Shown: piece after piece, positions 31,500 through 42,008 of the stretch
Numbering within the stretch: the stretch's first letter is position 1
How the letters are laid out: every line of letters begins with the position of its first letter
Translations under genes and position numbers: made by a program
Assembly: GCF_023074185.1 (NCBI RefSeq)
Contig: NZ_JADPKY010000126.1
Coordinates: 248,001-312,000, forward strand
Length of the DNA stretch: 64,000 nt
Reading direction: 5' to 3'
Origin: Bradyrhizobium sp. 132
Lineage (GTDB): Bacteria; Pseudomonadota; Alphaproteobacteria; Rhizobiales; Xanthobacteraceae
Notes under the pieces: generated by a model
The model's input: the letters and a program-made list of their open reading frames with translations, nothing else
The model's database searches: none
What the model was told of the DNA's origin: nothing

Positions 31500-32480
31500 C
31501 TACCAGCGCACCAGCGCGGAGCCCCAGGTGAAGCCGCCGCCCATGGCTTCCAGCAGAACCAGGTCGCCGCGCTTGATGCGGCCGTCCTTGCGCGCCACCG
31601 CCAGCGCCAGCGGGATCGAGGCCGCCGAAGTGTTGCCGTGACGGTCCACCGTCAGCACCACCTTCTCCGGCGCGATATGGAGCTTGTGGGCGGAGGCGTC
31701 GATGATTCGCTTGTTGGCCTGGTGGGGCACGAACCAGTCGATGCTGTCGGCATTGAGCCCGGTCGCCTCGAAGGCGTCGACGATCACGTCGGTGATCATG
31801 CCGACCGCATGCTTGAAGACCTCGCGGCCCTCCATGCGCAGATGACCGACGGTCTGGGTCGAGGACGGCCCGCCGTCGACGAACAGCTTCGCCTTGTGGC
31901 GGCCGTCGGAGCGCAGATGCGTGGTCACGATCCCGCGGTCGGTTGCGGCATTGCCCGGTTGCTCCTGCGCCTCCAGCACCACTGCGCCAGCGCCGTCGCC
32001 GAACAGCACGCAGGTGCCGCGGTCGTTCCAGTCGAGGATGCGCGAGAACGTTTCCGCACCAATCACCAGCGCGCGCTTGAAGGCGCCGTTGCGCAGGAAA
32101 TTGTCGGCGGTGGCGAGCGCGAACACGAAGCCCGAGCACACCGCCTGAAGGTCGAAGGCCGCGCCATGGTTGATGCCGAGCCCGTGCTGGACGGCGACCG
32201 CGCTCGCAGGGAACGTGTTGTCGGGCGTCGAGGTCGCGAGCACGATCAGCTCGATCGACTGCGCGTCCACGCCGGCGTCGGCGAGCGCAGCCTGCGCCGC
32301 CTTGAGCGCCAGATGCGAGGTGAACTCGCCCTCGGCAGCGATACGCCGCTCGCGAATGCCCGTGCGCTGCACGATCCACTCGTCGGACGTGTCGATGCGC
32401 GCCGCCAATTCGGCGTTGGTCACCACCTGCTCCGGCAAATAAGAGCCGCAGCCCAGCACGACCGAACGAATTTGAGTCAC
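31500..32480 (-). CDS. fabH: 3-oxoacyl-[ACP] synthase III (KAS III)
   Basis: A 326-residue thiolase-fold enzyme that condenses acetyl-CoA with malonyl-ACP to begin fatty acid synthesis. The catalytic triad is present: Cys in DLQAVCSGFVFAL, His in WFVPHQANKRI and Asn in HGNTSAASIP. RTGIRERRI and EAMGGGFTWGSALVRW complete the family pattern. It starts with GTG at 32480, overlapping the plsX stop by 4 bases (GTGA), so translation is probably coupled. Confidence 0.96.
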   Translation of the reverse strand: MTQIRSVVLGCGSYLPEQVVTNAELAARIDTSDEWIVQRTGIRERRIAAEGEFTSHLALKAAQAALADAGVDAQSIELIVLATSTPDNTFPASAVAVQHGLGINHGAAFDLQAVCSGFVFALATADNFLRNGAFKRALVIGAETFSRILDWNDRGTCVLFGDGAGAVVLEAQEQPGNAATDRGIVTTHLRSDGRHKAKLFVDGGPSSTQTVGHLRMEGREVFKHAVGMITDVIVDAFEATGLNADSIDWFVPHQANKRIIDASAHKLHIAPEKVVLTVDRHGNTSAASIPLALAVARKDGRIKRGDLVLLEAMGGGFTWGSALVRW

Positions 32481-33538
32481 GAAACATCCTCCGGCGCGGT
32501 GGGCACGAAATTGAGTGCACCACCCTCGCGGTTGAGCATCTGATTGATCTTGTTGAGAAGATCGAATTTCACCATCTCATAGCCAACATCGATCGCATAG
32601 GCAAAGCCTTCGGCGCTGATTCCGCCATGGCTCTTGACCACGATCCCGTTCAATCCCAAGAGCACGCCGCCGTTGGACTTGTTCGGATCCATCTTGTTGC
32701 GCAGCGCCTGGAAGGCGCCGCGCGCCAGGAGATAGCCGAACTTGGACATCCAGCCCCGCATCATCTCGTTGCGGAGCAATTCCGCCATCTGCCGCGCGGT
32801 TCCCTCGGCGGCCTTCAGCGCGATATTGCCGCTATAGCCTTCTGTGACGATGACGTCGGCCACGCCCTGGCCGATGCCGCCGCCCTCGACGAAGCCGAGA
32901 TAGTCGAGCTCCGGCAGGTTCCTGGCACGCAGGATTTCGCCGGCCTCGCGAATCTCCTCGTGCCCCTTGATCTCCTCGACCCCGATATTGAGCAAGCCGA
33001 CCGTGGGACGGCTCTTGTTGAACAACACGCTCGCCATTGCCGCGCCCATGATGGCGAGCGACACCAGATGGTGCGCATCGCCGCCGATGCTGGCGCCGAG
33101 GTCGAGGACGACGGAATCGCCGCGCTTGGTCGGCCACATACCGGCGATCGCCGGACGGTCGATGCCGGGCAGCGTGCGCAGGTGGAAACGCGACATCGCC
33201 ATCAGCGCGCCGGTATTCCCGGCAGAGACCGTAACATCCGCCTCGCCCTTTTTCACCGCATCGATGGCAAGCCACATGGAGGAGGTCTTGCGGCCGCGCC
33301 GCAGCGCCTGGCTCGGCTTTTCCTCCCCGCTGACCGCGACGTCGGTGTGGATGATCTTCGAGGCGGCCTTCAGCGCGGGGTGGCGGTCGAGCTCGGGCTC
33401 GATCTTGGCGCGGTCCCCGACCAGCAGGAATTCGATCTCGCGATGGCTCTGGAGCGAGATGGCGGCTCCTGGAATGACCACGGCGGCGCCGGCGTCGCCC
33501 CCCATGGCGTCAAGCGCGATGCGAACCTTGCTTGGCAT
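32477..33538 (-). CDS. plsX: Phosphate acyltransferase PlsX
   Basis: A 353-residue acyl-ACP:phosphate acyltransferase that makes acyl phosphate for phospholipid synthesis. It begins KVRIALDAMGGDAGAAVVIPGA, and has VSAGNTGALMA, LDLGASIGGDAHHLV, and near the C-terminus GVVKSHG-type sequence (NGIVVKSHGGISAEGF). Start at ATG 33538; the open frame upstream to 33706 is not family-like. It lies between yceD (302 bases upstream) and fabH (overlap). Confidence 0.95.
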   Translation of the reverse strand: MPSKVRIALDAMGGDAGAAVVIPGAAISLQSHREIEFLLVGDRAKIEPELDRHPALKAASKIIHTDVAVSGEEKPSQALRRGRKTSSMWLAIDAVKKGEADVTVSAGNTGALMAMSRFHLRTLPGIDRPAIAGMWPTKRGDSVVLDLGASIGGDAHHLVSLAIMGAAMASVLFNKSRPTVGLLNIGVEEIKGHEEIREAGEILRARNLPELDYLGFVEGGGIGQGVADVIVTEGYSGNIALKAAEGTARQMAELLRNEMMRGWMSKFGYLLARGAFQALRNKMDPNKSNGGVLLGLNGIVVKSHGGISAEGFAYAIDVGYEMVKFDLLNKINQMLNREGGALNFVPTAPEDVS

Positions 33539-33840
33539 AAAAGTCCTGGAAACCTGGTCTGGTGCGGTCTTGAACGAGCGGGGCCGCAAAGTGGGTTCGC
33601 CATCCATGTACATGGCGGTCGGCCAAGCGCCACGCGCACCCGGACCGGGCCGCGACAATAGCGTTTTGTTATCCCGAAACAACCTCTTGCCCCCAGCCTT
33701 TTGCATCCGGGACGATCCGGCTGCGGACGGACGATTTCACAGGTAGTATATAGAAATCAGATAGATAACTTGACCTTTCAAAGCGCCGCCGCAAACACCT
33801 CACGCCCCCTGGCAAAGCGGTCTTCTGGGGAAGACGGCAC

Positions 33841-34404
33841 CTATTTGTCTTTCTTCTTGTCCTGAAGCGCCTTCAGTACCGCAAAGGGATGGTCCTCCGG
33901 ATCGGGGGCGGTGGCCTCCACCTCGAACACGACCCCCGGCTTCCGCGGATAGGGATCGACCGCCAGGAACAGCGCATCGGTGGCAAGCCTCCCGAGGTCA
34001 ATGATGCCATTGACGATCGCCTCCGGCGGATCGGCGACATGCTCCTTATCGTTCTGCCCCTCCTCCATCAGATCGGCCAGCCGGCGCACCTCGGCCTCCG
34101 GGGCGAATATAAGGTCCACCTCTTCCCTGATCTCGCTCTCGATCGGGTCGAGCGTGACCACACAGATCTGGCCGATCCGGGCGTGAACGTGCCCCGTGAC
34201 CTGGATCCGGTTGCCGCTTTTCGGCACGACATCGAAGGCGGCCTGGACAGAGAGGACCTCCCGCAAGCCTGCCGTCTCGGCCATGGCCTGCCGCTCGGCG
34301 GCCGAGGCCTCGAGCTTGCGATGCAGCCCGGTGTCGGGGATCTGTGCAACGACGACGGGCACCCGCCAGGGATCGGACCCGGATCCTGTAATCGGTCGGC
34401 TCAT
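33841..34404 (-). CDS. DUF177 / YceD family protein
   Basis: A 187-residue protein of the YceD (DUF177) family, linked in bacteria and plants to 23S rRNA accumulation. The core is GNRIQVTGHVHARIGQICVVTLDPIESEIREEVDLIFAP, with the C-V-V-T-L-[DE]-P element of the family, followed by IVNGIIDLGRLATDALFLAVDPYPRKPG. Its start overlaps the stop of the CBP3-like chaperone gene by 4 bases, indicating one operon. Unlike many bacteria, no rpmF lies between it and plsX. Confidence 0.9.
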   Translation of the reverse strand: MSRPITGSGSDPWRVPVVVAQIPDTGLHRKLEASAAERQAMAETAGLREVLSVQAAFDVVPKSGNRIQVTGHVHARIGQICVVTLDPIESEIREEVDLIFAPEAEVRRLADLMEEGQNDKEHVADPPEAIVNGIIDLGRLATDALFLAVDPYPRKPGVVFEVEATAPDPEDHPFAVLKALQDKKKDK

Positions 34405-34967
34405 GGCGTGACATCCTCAGGAAGCGCTGGAGGAAACTTGAAGGACGCACCCAGCAGTGCGGCCTCGCCGGTCCGGCCCAGATCGGCCTCGGTAGCCCTG
34501 GCATAGTCCGCCAGCCGCTGCGCCTGATCCATGCCGGCTCCATTCAAGATATTCTTGCAGATCGCCGATGCCAGCGTCGCGGCGCCGCCTTCCATGGCCT
34601 GGTCGTAGGCCTGGACCCGGCCGTAAAAGGCCTCGCCGAAGGCGCGCATCCGCTTCGGCACGGTCTGGTCGCCTATCCCCATCTCGCGCAGATTGTCGTC
34701 CATGTCCTCGCAGAAGCGATCGAACAGCGCCTGCGACAGCTCGGTGGCGCCTTGTTGGGAAGCGCTCTGGACCGTGCGCAGGCGGCGCAGCAGCAGCCAG
34801 AGATGCAGCAGCAACAGGTCGAAACGCCCGTTAACCGTATCCGGCACGCCCAAGTCTCGGTAAAATATGGGTTCTCGCGCCTGCGTCACGATCATGCCAT
34901 AGATGGCTTCAATGGTGCCCGGCGAGGCTAGCCGGGGTTTCCTGAAGTGATTGAACGGCCAAAACAT
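34401..34967 (-). CDS. Ubiquinol-cytochrome c chaperone (CBP3-like)
   Basis: A 188-residue protein of the Ubiq_cyt_C_chap family, which in mitochondria (Cbp3) helps assemble cytochrome b of the bc1 complex. Typical elements are IYGMIVTQAREPIFYRDLGVPDTVNGRFDLLLLHLWLLLRRL, LFDRFCEDMDDNLREMGIGDQTVPKRMRAFGEAFYGR and YDQAMEGG. A bacterial role in bc1 assembly is inferred from the family. It is the first gene of the run ending at merR and is divergent from bamE. Confidence 0.9.
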   Translation of the reverse strand: MFWPFNHFRKPRLASPGTIEAIYGMIVTQAREPIFYRDLGVPDTVNGRFDLLLLHLWLLLRRLRTVQSASQQGATELSQALFDRFCEDMDDNLREMGIGDQTVPKRMRAFGEAFYGRVQAYDQAMEGGAATLASAICKNILNGAGMDQAQRLADYARATEADLGRTGEAALLGASFKFPPALPEDVTP

Positions 34968-35065
34968 TGTGGTTTCCGCAAGCGGGCGCGCGCGTGTTGC
35001 ATTCAGAGTCTCCGCCCGGTACTTCAGCGCCTCGCGCGACGCAAGGGGACGGAATCAGTTCCGCT

Positions 35066-35551
35066 ATGACGATAACGAACCAGACCAGCCGGCGCGCGGA
35101 CAAGCGGCGCGGCGTTCAAGCACGTTGGCGCGGCTTGCGCCTGTTCGCGGCCACGGCCCTGGTTGGCGTTGCGCTTGCCGGCTGCACCGGCGAGCAGTTC
35201 CAGAAGGGTTACATCCTGCCGCCCAACGCGCTGGAGCAAATTCCGATCGGCGCGAGCCAGGATCAGGTGCTGATCGTGATGGGCACCCCTTCCACGGTCG
35301 CAACCCTCGACGGCGAGGTGTTCTATTATATCTCGCAGCGCTCGGAGCGCATGGTCGCCTTCATGAACCAGAAGGTGGTCGACCAGCGCGTCATCGCCGT
35401 CTATTTCGACAAGTCGCGACGCGTGCGTCGGCTTGCGAATTACGGTCTCCAGGACGGCAAGATCTTCGACTTCGTCAGCCGCACCACGGCGACGTCGGGC
35501 CAGGAGATGAGCTACCTCACGCCGATCTTCAAGCTGCTGAGCTTTAACTGA
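35066..35551 (+). CDS. bamE: Outer-membrane assembly lipoprotein BamE (SmpA/OmlA)
   Basis: A 161-residue lipoprotein of the BAM complex. After a basic N-region (RRADKRRGVQARWRG) and hydrophobic stretch, the lipobox ALAGC gives a lipidated Cys. The SmpA_OmlA domain follows: EQIPIGASQDQVLIVMGTPST, EVFYYISQRSERMVAFMNQKVVDQRVIAVYFD. ATG at 35066 is chosen; a longer frame begins inside the divergent chaperone promoter region. It is divergent from the CBP3-like gene and followed by the Bug gene. Confidence 0.92.
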   Translation: MTITNQTSRRADKRRGVQARWRGLRLFAATALVGVALAGCTGEQFQKGYILPPNALEQIPIGASQDQVLIVMGTPSTVATLDGEVFYYISQRSERMVAFMNQKVVDQRVIAVYFDKSRRVRRLANYGLQDGKIFDFVSRTTATSGQEMSYLTPIFKLLSFN

Positions 35552-35647
35552 GCCTTCAGCCTGCGGCGTCGTGCCGCTGCGTGCGACTTGCCGTTGCGCG
35601 TCCTGTTCCATACGCTCCTTGCAAAACAAGAAGCAGGGAGTGGATTC

Positions 35648-36649
35648 GTGCCCAATAGATTGCTGTCCCGCCGTCGCGTGCTCACCGGTGCTGCCGGCCT
35701 CTCGGCCGCAGCGATCCTGCCGCGATCGAGCCTGGCAGACTGGAAACCCACCGAAAACGTCCGCGTCGTGGTGCCCGCCGCCGCCGGCGGTTCGACCGAC
35801 GTGATGGGCCGGCTCCTGGCCGCGCATCTGCAGACCGCCTGGGGCCAGTCGGCCGTCGTTGAAAACCGCTCCGGTGGCGGCGGCACGATCGGCGCGGCCG
35901 AGGTGGTCCGTTCGAAGCCGGACGGCCACACCATCCTGATCGGCAATCCCGGTCCGAACGCAATCGCCTACAGCATTTTCAAGAACCTCACCTACAAGCC
36001 GGACCAGCTCCAGCCGGTCTCCAACATGATCCGGATCCCGAACATCGTCTCGGCGCATCCGAAGACCGGCATCAAGTCGATCGCCGAGCTGATCGCCTAT
36101 CTCAAAACCAATCCCGACAAGCTCAGCTACGCCTCCTCCGGCGTCGGCCAGAGCCCTCACCTCACCGGCGCCTGGTTTCTCCAGCTCACCGGCCTGAAGA
36201 TGACGCACATCCCGTTCCGCGGCGCTGGTCCCGCGCTCCAGGCGGCGCTCGCCGGCGACATCCAGATTCTGTTCGACAACCTCTATCCGAGCCTGCCGCA
36301 GGTGCAGAACGGCACCCTCACCGGCCTCTGCGTCACCACGACCGAGCGCAGCGACCTCGCGCCGAACCTGCCGACCATGCGCGAGAGTGCGCCGGAGCTG
36401 GCGAATTTCGACGTCTCGTCGTGGTTCTCGGTTTTCCTGCCGAAGGGCGTCTCTCCTGCCGTGCTCGAGGCGCTCAATCTCCAGGTGAAAGCGATGCTCG
36501 AGCGCGACGACATCAAGAAGAACATCGTCGCTATGGGCGCCCGTGCCGACTACGGCACGCCGCAGCAGTTTGCCGAATTCGTGGACGTCGAGACGAAGAA
36601 GTTCGCCGGCATCATCCAGAAGGAAGGGCTGCAGATGGACGTGCAGTAG
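35648..36649 (+). CDS. Tripartite tricarboxylate transporter substrate-binding protein (Bug family)
   Basis: A 333-residue periplasmic receptor. The N-terminus SRRRVLTGAAGLSAAAILP has a Tat-like twin-Arg signal. The mature fold carries Bug features: VRVVVPAAAGGSTDVMGRLLA, VVENRSGGGGTIGAAEV, SKPDGHTILIGN, LSYASSGVGQSPHL and IPFRGAGPALQAALAGDIQ. Ligand is probably a carboxylate. GTG at 35648 has GGGAG upstream. No tctA/tctB genes lie nearby, as is common for orphan Bug proteins. A family A repeat and a bidirectional terminator follow. Confidence 0.9.
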   Translation: MPNRLLSRRRVLTGAAGLSAAAILPRSSLADWKPTENVRVVVPAAAGGSTDVMGRLLAAHLQTAWGQSAVVENRSGGGGTIGAAEVVRSKPDGHTILIGNPGPNAIAYSIFKNLTYKPDQLQPVSNMIRIPNIVSAHPKTGIKSIAELIAYLKTNPDKLSYASSGVGQSPHLTGAWFLQLTGLKMTHIPFRGAGPALQAALAGDIQILFDNLYPSLPQVQNGTLTGLCVTTTERSDLAPNLPTMRESAPELANFDVSSWFSVFLPKGVSPAVLEALNLQVKAMLERDDIKKNIVAMGARADYGTPQQFAEFVDVETKKFAGIIQKEGLQMDVQ

Positions 36650-36660
36650 GCGTCACTTCC

Positions 36661-36745
36661 GTCATTGCGAGCGCAGCGAAGCAATCCAGAATCCCTTCGC
36701 GGAGAGACCCTGGATTGCTTCGTCGCAAGAGCTCCTCGCAATGAC
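36661..36745. repeat. Interspersed palindromic repeat, family A copy 2
   Basis: An inverted repeat from GTCATTGCGAGCGCAGCGAA through GCAATCCAG and back from CTGGATTGCTTCGTCGC to CCTCGCAATGAC. It matches copy 1 at 546-628 and lies 12 bases after the Bug gene stop. Confidence 0.85.
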
Positions 36746-36774
36746 GGATTGAAAGCATCCAACCTATCGAACAG

Positions 36775-36804
36775 AAAACCCCGCGGCTCACGCCGCGGGG
36801 TTTT
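36775..36804. terminator. Bidirectional rho-independent terminator
   Basis: CCCCGCGGC pairs with GCCGCGGGG around loop TCAC, with AAAA before and TTTT after. It serves the Bug gene (plus) and hppA (minus), which converge here. Confidence 0.9.
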
Positions 36805-36824
36805 GTCTTGTTCGTTCGCGCCGC

Positions 36825-38945
<2,121 letters not shown>

Positions 38946-39181
38946 GTGATTTTTTGCCTCAGATCCTTGATGAACGTACCCCCGGCGCCTTTTATTTTCC
39001 GTCGTGCGGTGCGGCGCCTTGATGTTGAACAAGGCCGCCCTTGCCCGAAGGCGCGGCCCTAGTCGGTCACAAGCTTGCCAAAATCAAATTGAGGGTGCAA
39101 CGCCGGATAAGGCCGAAAAAGCCGATCTCGGCAGGTATTTAGGCTCAGTCGGAGAGACTGGACGCCGGTTTGGGGCAATTC

Positions 39182-40183
39182 CTAGAAGTGGCTGTAGGAC
39201 AGCCGCTTCAAGGCCAGTTCCTGGCCCTGCCCGTCCAGGAAGCGCGCCGGCTCGTGGCCAGCCATGATCGTGCCGATGGCCGTGACGGTAAGGCCTGCCG
39301 CCCGTCCCAAGGCAATCAGCGCGTCGCTTTGCGCCGGCGGCACCGTGCACAGCACCTCGTAATCGTCACCCCCGGCCAGCAGCGTCTCAACGCAAACGAC
39401 GTTGGCCGCGATCAGGCCGGCCGCAGCAGCCGAGAGCGGCACGCTCGCCACGTCGATCGTGGCCGAGACGCCTGATGCCGCACAGAGCTTTGTCAGATCT
39501 CCGGCAAGGCCGTCGGAGACATCCATCGCAGCCGTCGCATGCTCACGCACCGCCTGCGCGAGAGCATTGCGCGGCTGCGGCACGCGATAGCGCGAGATCA
39601 GCACCTCGCGCGCGTGCGGATCGGAGGCCAGCGCACCCGCTACCGCGCCGCCCTTGAGAACATCAAGGCCGAGCGCGGCGTCCCCAATTGTCCCCGTCAC
39701 CAGGATGCGGTCACCCGGCCTTGCACCGGTGCGGCCGACCATCTGCCCCCGCGGCACGCGGCCGAAGGCGGTGATCGAGATCATCTGCGGCCCCGGCGTC
39801 GACACCGTGTCGCCGCCGAGCAGCGGGCAGGCAAAGGTTTTCGCGTCCTCGCCCAGCGCATCCGCGAACGGCCTGAGCCAGGCGTCCTCCTTGCTGCGCA
39901 GCGCCAGCGTCAGCACGAAGCCGGCAGGGGTCGCGCCCTTGGCCGCGAGATCGGACAGATTCACCCGCAGCGCCTTGCGCGCGATGGTGTCGGGCTGATC
40001 GGTGGCAAGATAATGCACGCCCTCCACCACCGCATCGGTGGTGACGACGATATCCTCGCCTTGGGATTTCAGGATGGCGGCATCGTCCACCAGCCCTAGC
40101 GCGCCGGGATCGGTCGCCAGCGGCTTGAAATAGCGCGCGATGAGAGAGTCTTCGGCGGATACCGGTTCTTTGTCCTGCGTCAC
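39182..40183 (-). CDS. thiL: Thiamine-monophosphate kinase
   Basis: A 333-residue PurM/ThiL-type kinase that makes thiamine diphosphate from thiamine monophosphate. Motifs are EDSLIARYFKPLA, LVDDAAIL, IVVTTDAVVEGVHYL, LSDLAAKGATPAGFVLTLAL, LGGDTVSTPGP, and the second-domain AMDVSDGLAGDLTKL and LAGGDDYEVLCT. GTG at 40183 (VTQDKEPVSAEDS) is taken as start; the open frame beyond it translates the family C repeat and is not coding. Last gene of the ribD-ribE-ribH-nusB-thiL run. Confidence 0.93.
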   Translation of the reverse strand: MTQDKEPVSAEDSLIARYFKPLATDPGALGLVDDAAILKSQGEDIVVTTDAVVEGVHYLATDQPDTIARKALRVNLSDLAAKGATPAGFVLTLALRSKEDAWLRPFADALGEDAKTFACPLLGGDTVSTPGPQMISITAFGRVPRGQMVGRTGARPGDRILVTGTIGDAALGLDVLKGGAVAGALASDPHAREVLISRYRVPQPRNALAQAVREHATAAMDVSDGLAGDLTKLCAASGVSATIDVASVPLSAAAAGLIAANVVCVETLLAGGDDYEVLCTVPPAQSDALIALGRAAGLTVTAIGTIMAGHEPARFLDGQGQELALKRLSYSHF

Positions 40184-40193
40184 GGTACTAGAC

Positions 40194-40313
40194 CCGTCAT
40201 CCTGAGGTGCGAGCCCTTGCGAGCCTCGAAGGATGCGCGGCCGAGATGCACCCTCAGTGGCACGCCGCCGTCCTTCGAGGCCTCCGCTTCGCTCCGGCAC
40301 CTCAGGATGACGG
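40194..40313. repeat. Palindromic repeat, family C
   Basis: A long inverted repeat: CCGTCATCCTGAGGTGC (from 40194) pairs with GCACCTCAGGATGACGG (to 40313), with inner GAGCCTCGAAGGATG and CCGTCCTTCGAGGC also complementary. It lies between nusB and thiL, two genes expected to be in one operon. Confidence 0.9.
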
Positions 40314-40335
40314 CTACGGCGGAGGTCGTCTCAAT

Positions 40336-40833
40336 CTACCCTCTCCCGAACTCGTCACCGCGAAACTGGCGGCCGATCTGGTCGAGCACCGCGTTGACCA
40401 TGCCGGTCTCCTCGCGATCGACGAAGGCGTTGGCGACATCGACATATTCGGAGACCACGACGCGGCCCGGAACGTCCTTGCGGTGCTCCAATTCGTAGGC
40501 CCCGGCCCGCAGCACCGCGCGCAGGATCGCTTCGATGCGCTTCAACGGCCAGCCCTTCGACAGCGCCTCGTCAATCAGGGGATCGAGCTTCTTCTGGTCG
40601 CGTACGACGCCGGAGACGACGTCGCGGAAGAACGCCGCTTCCGCCGGGAGATATGTATCGCCCTCGACCTCATTGCCGAGCCAGTGGCTCTCGAACTCCG
40701 CAAAAATGTCGTTGATGCCGGCGCCGGCAATGTCCATCTGGTAGAGCGCCTGCACGGCGGCGAGCCGCGCCGCACCGCGTCGGTTCGCCTTCTTCTCCGC
40801 GCCAGCCGGCGGCCTTTTGTTGTTATCGGCCAT
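40336..40833 (-). CDS. nusB: Transcription antitermination factor NusB
   Basis: A 165-residue all-helical NusB protein. It contains RRGAARLAAVQALYQMDIAGAG at the N-terminus (boxA-binding region), FFRDVVSGVVRDQKKLDPLIDEAL, LKRIEAILRAVLRAGAYELEH and VSEYVDVANAFVDREETGMVNAVLDQI. ATG at 40833 is used, two bases after the ribH stop; a TTG at 40839 is possible. With NusE it binds rRNA boxA. Gene order ribH-nusB is widely conserved. Confidence 0.95.
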   Translation of the reverse strand: MADNNKRPPAGAEKKANRRGAARLAAVQALYQMDIAGAGINDIFAEFESHWLGNEVEGDTYLPAEAAFFRDVVSGVVRDQKKLDPLIDEALSKGWPLKRIEAILRAVLRAGAYELEHRKDVPGRVVVSEYVDVANAFVDREETGMVNAVLDQIGRQFRGDEFGRG

Positions 40834-40835
40834 GA

Positions 40836-41327
40836 TCAAGCCCGTGCCAGCCGGCGTTTTATCCGCAGCATCGCAATCGCGGCGCGCGCGGCATCGCCGC
40901 CCTTGTTGAGCTCGCTGGCGCGCGCCCGCGCCCAGGCCTGCGCCTCGGTGTTGACTGTGAGGATGCCGTTGCCGAGCGGCAGCTTGCGCGCCACCGCGAG
41001 GTCCATCAGCGCGCGCGAGGATTCCTGCGAGACGATCTCGAAATGAATGGTGTCGCCACGGATCACGCAGCCGAGCGCGATCACGGCGTCATAGGGCTTG
41101 CCATTGGCAGCCGCGGCATCGATGGCAATCGCCACCGCCGCCGCGATCTCCAGCGCGCCGGGAACCGTGATGACATCATGGGTCAGGCCCGCCGCCTTCA
41201 ACTCGGCCACTGCGCCGTCCAGAAGCGCGTCCTGGAGATCGTCATAGAACCGCGCCTCGACAATCAGCGCGCGCGCGCCGGAAATGTCGGTCTGGTCCTT
41301 CAGGGGTGCACGCCGTGCGTCAGCCAT
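40836..41327 (-). CDS. ribH: 6,7-dimethyl-8-ribityllumazine synthase
   Basis: A 163-residue lumazine synthase, penultimate step of riboflavin synthesis. Motifs: ARALIVEARFYDDLQDALLDGA, VPGALEIAAAVAIAI (GA-E substrate loop), YDAVIALGCVIRGDTIHFEIVSQESSRALMDLAV (catalytic His in GDTIHFE) and LPLGNGILTVNTEAQA. It is followed closely by nusB. Confidence 0.95.
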   Translation of the reverse strand: MADARRAPLKDQTDISGARALIVEARFYDDLQDALLDGAVAELKAAGLTHDVITVPGALEIAAAVAIAIDAAAANGKPYDAVIALGCVIRGDTIHFEIVSQESSRALMDLAVARKLPLGNGILTVNTEAQAWARARASELNKGGDAARAAIAMLRIKRRLARA

Positions 41328-41398
41328 AATCGATCCGTTTCACAGGGGTTGGCGCTATGTAGTCGCCGCCAGCGGGTAAGCCAAGTTCAAAGACGCCG

Positions 41399-42007
41399 TC
41401 ACTTCATTTCCGTCAGCCGCGCCGCGTAGCGGGCCATCAAATCGACCTCAATATTGACCTCGGTGCTTGCCTTCCAGGTACCGATCGTCGTGACCGTCAG
41501 GGTGTGCGGGATGATCAGCACCGAAAAGATCACGTCCTTCACCGTATTAACCGTCAGCGACACGCCGTCGAGCGTGATCGAGCCCTTGGTCGCGATGAAC
41601 CGCGCCAGCTCCCGCGTCGTGGAGAGCTCGAACCGAGCCATGTCGGGCAGGTCCTCGCGGCTGACGAGGGTCGCGATGCCATCGGCGTGGCCGGCGACGA
41701 TATGCCCGCCAAGCTCGTCGCCGATTTTGAGCGCACGCTCGAGGTTGAGCCTCGTGCCGACCCTCCAGTGCTTTGCGGTCGTCAGCGCCAGCGTCTCGGC
41801 CGCAGCATCGACGTCGAACCAGGTGGAGCCACTTTCGACACCCGAGGCGACGACGGTCAGGCAGACGCCGTTGCAGGCGATCGAGGCGCCATCGGCAATG
41901 GTGGTCTGATCGTAGCGGCAGGTGATGCGCAGCCGGTGCAACTGGCCCTGCGCCGTCGGCGCGAAGCCGACGATCTCGCCGATATCGGTGACAATGCCGG
42001 TGAACAT
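41399..42007 (-). CDS. ribE: Riboflavin synthase alpha subunit
   Basis: A 202-residue enzyme with two Lum_binding barrels that dismutates two lumazines to riboflavin. It starts MFTGIVTDIGEI, the invariant N-terminus, and has SIACNGVCLTVVA in the first barrel and SITLDGVSLTVN in the second, plus GHADGIATL (H, dimethylribityllumazine site). A longer frame to 42205 is antisense of ribD and rejected. It begins one base after the ribD stop. Confidence 0.94.
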   Translation of the reverse strand: MFTGIVTDIGEIVGFAPTAQGQLHRLRITCRYDQTTIADGASIACNGVCLTVVASGVESGSTWFDVDAAAETLALTTAKHWRVGTRLNLERALKIGDELGGHIVAGHADGIATLVSREDLPDMARFELSTTRELARFIATKGSITLDGVSLTVNTVKDVIFSVLIIPHTLTVTTIGTWKASTEVNIEVDLMARYAARLTEMK

Positions 42008-42008
42008 G

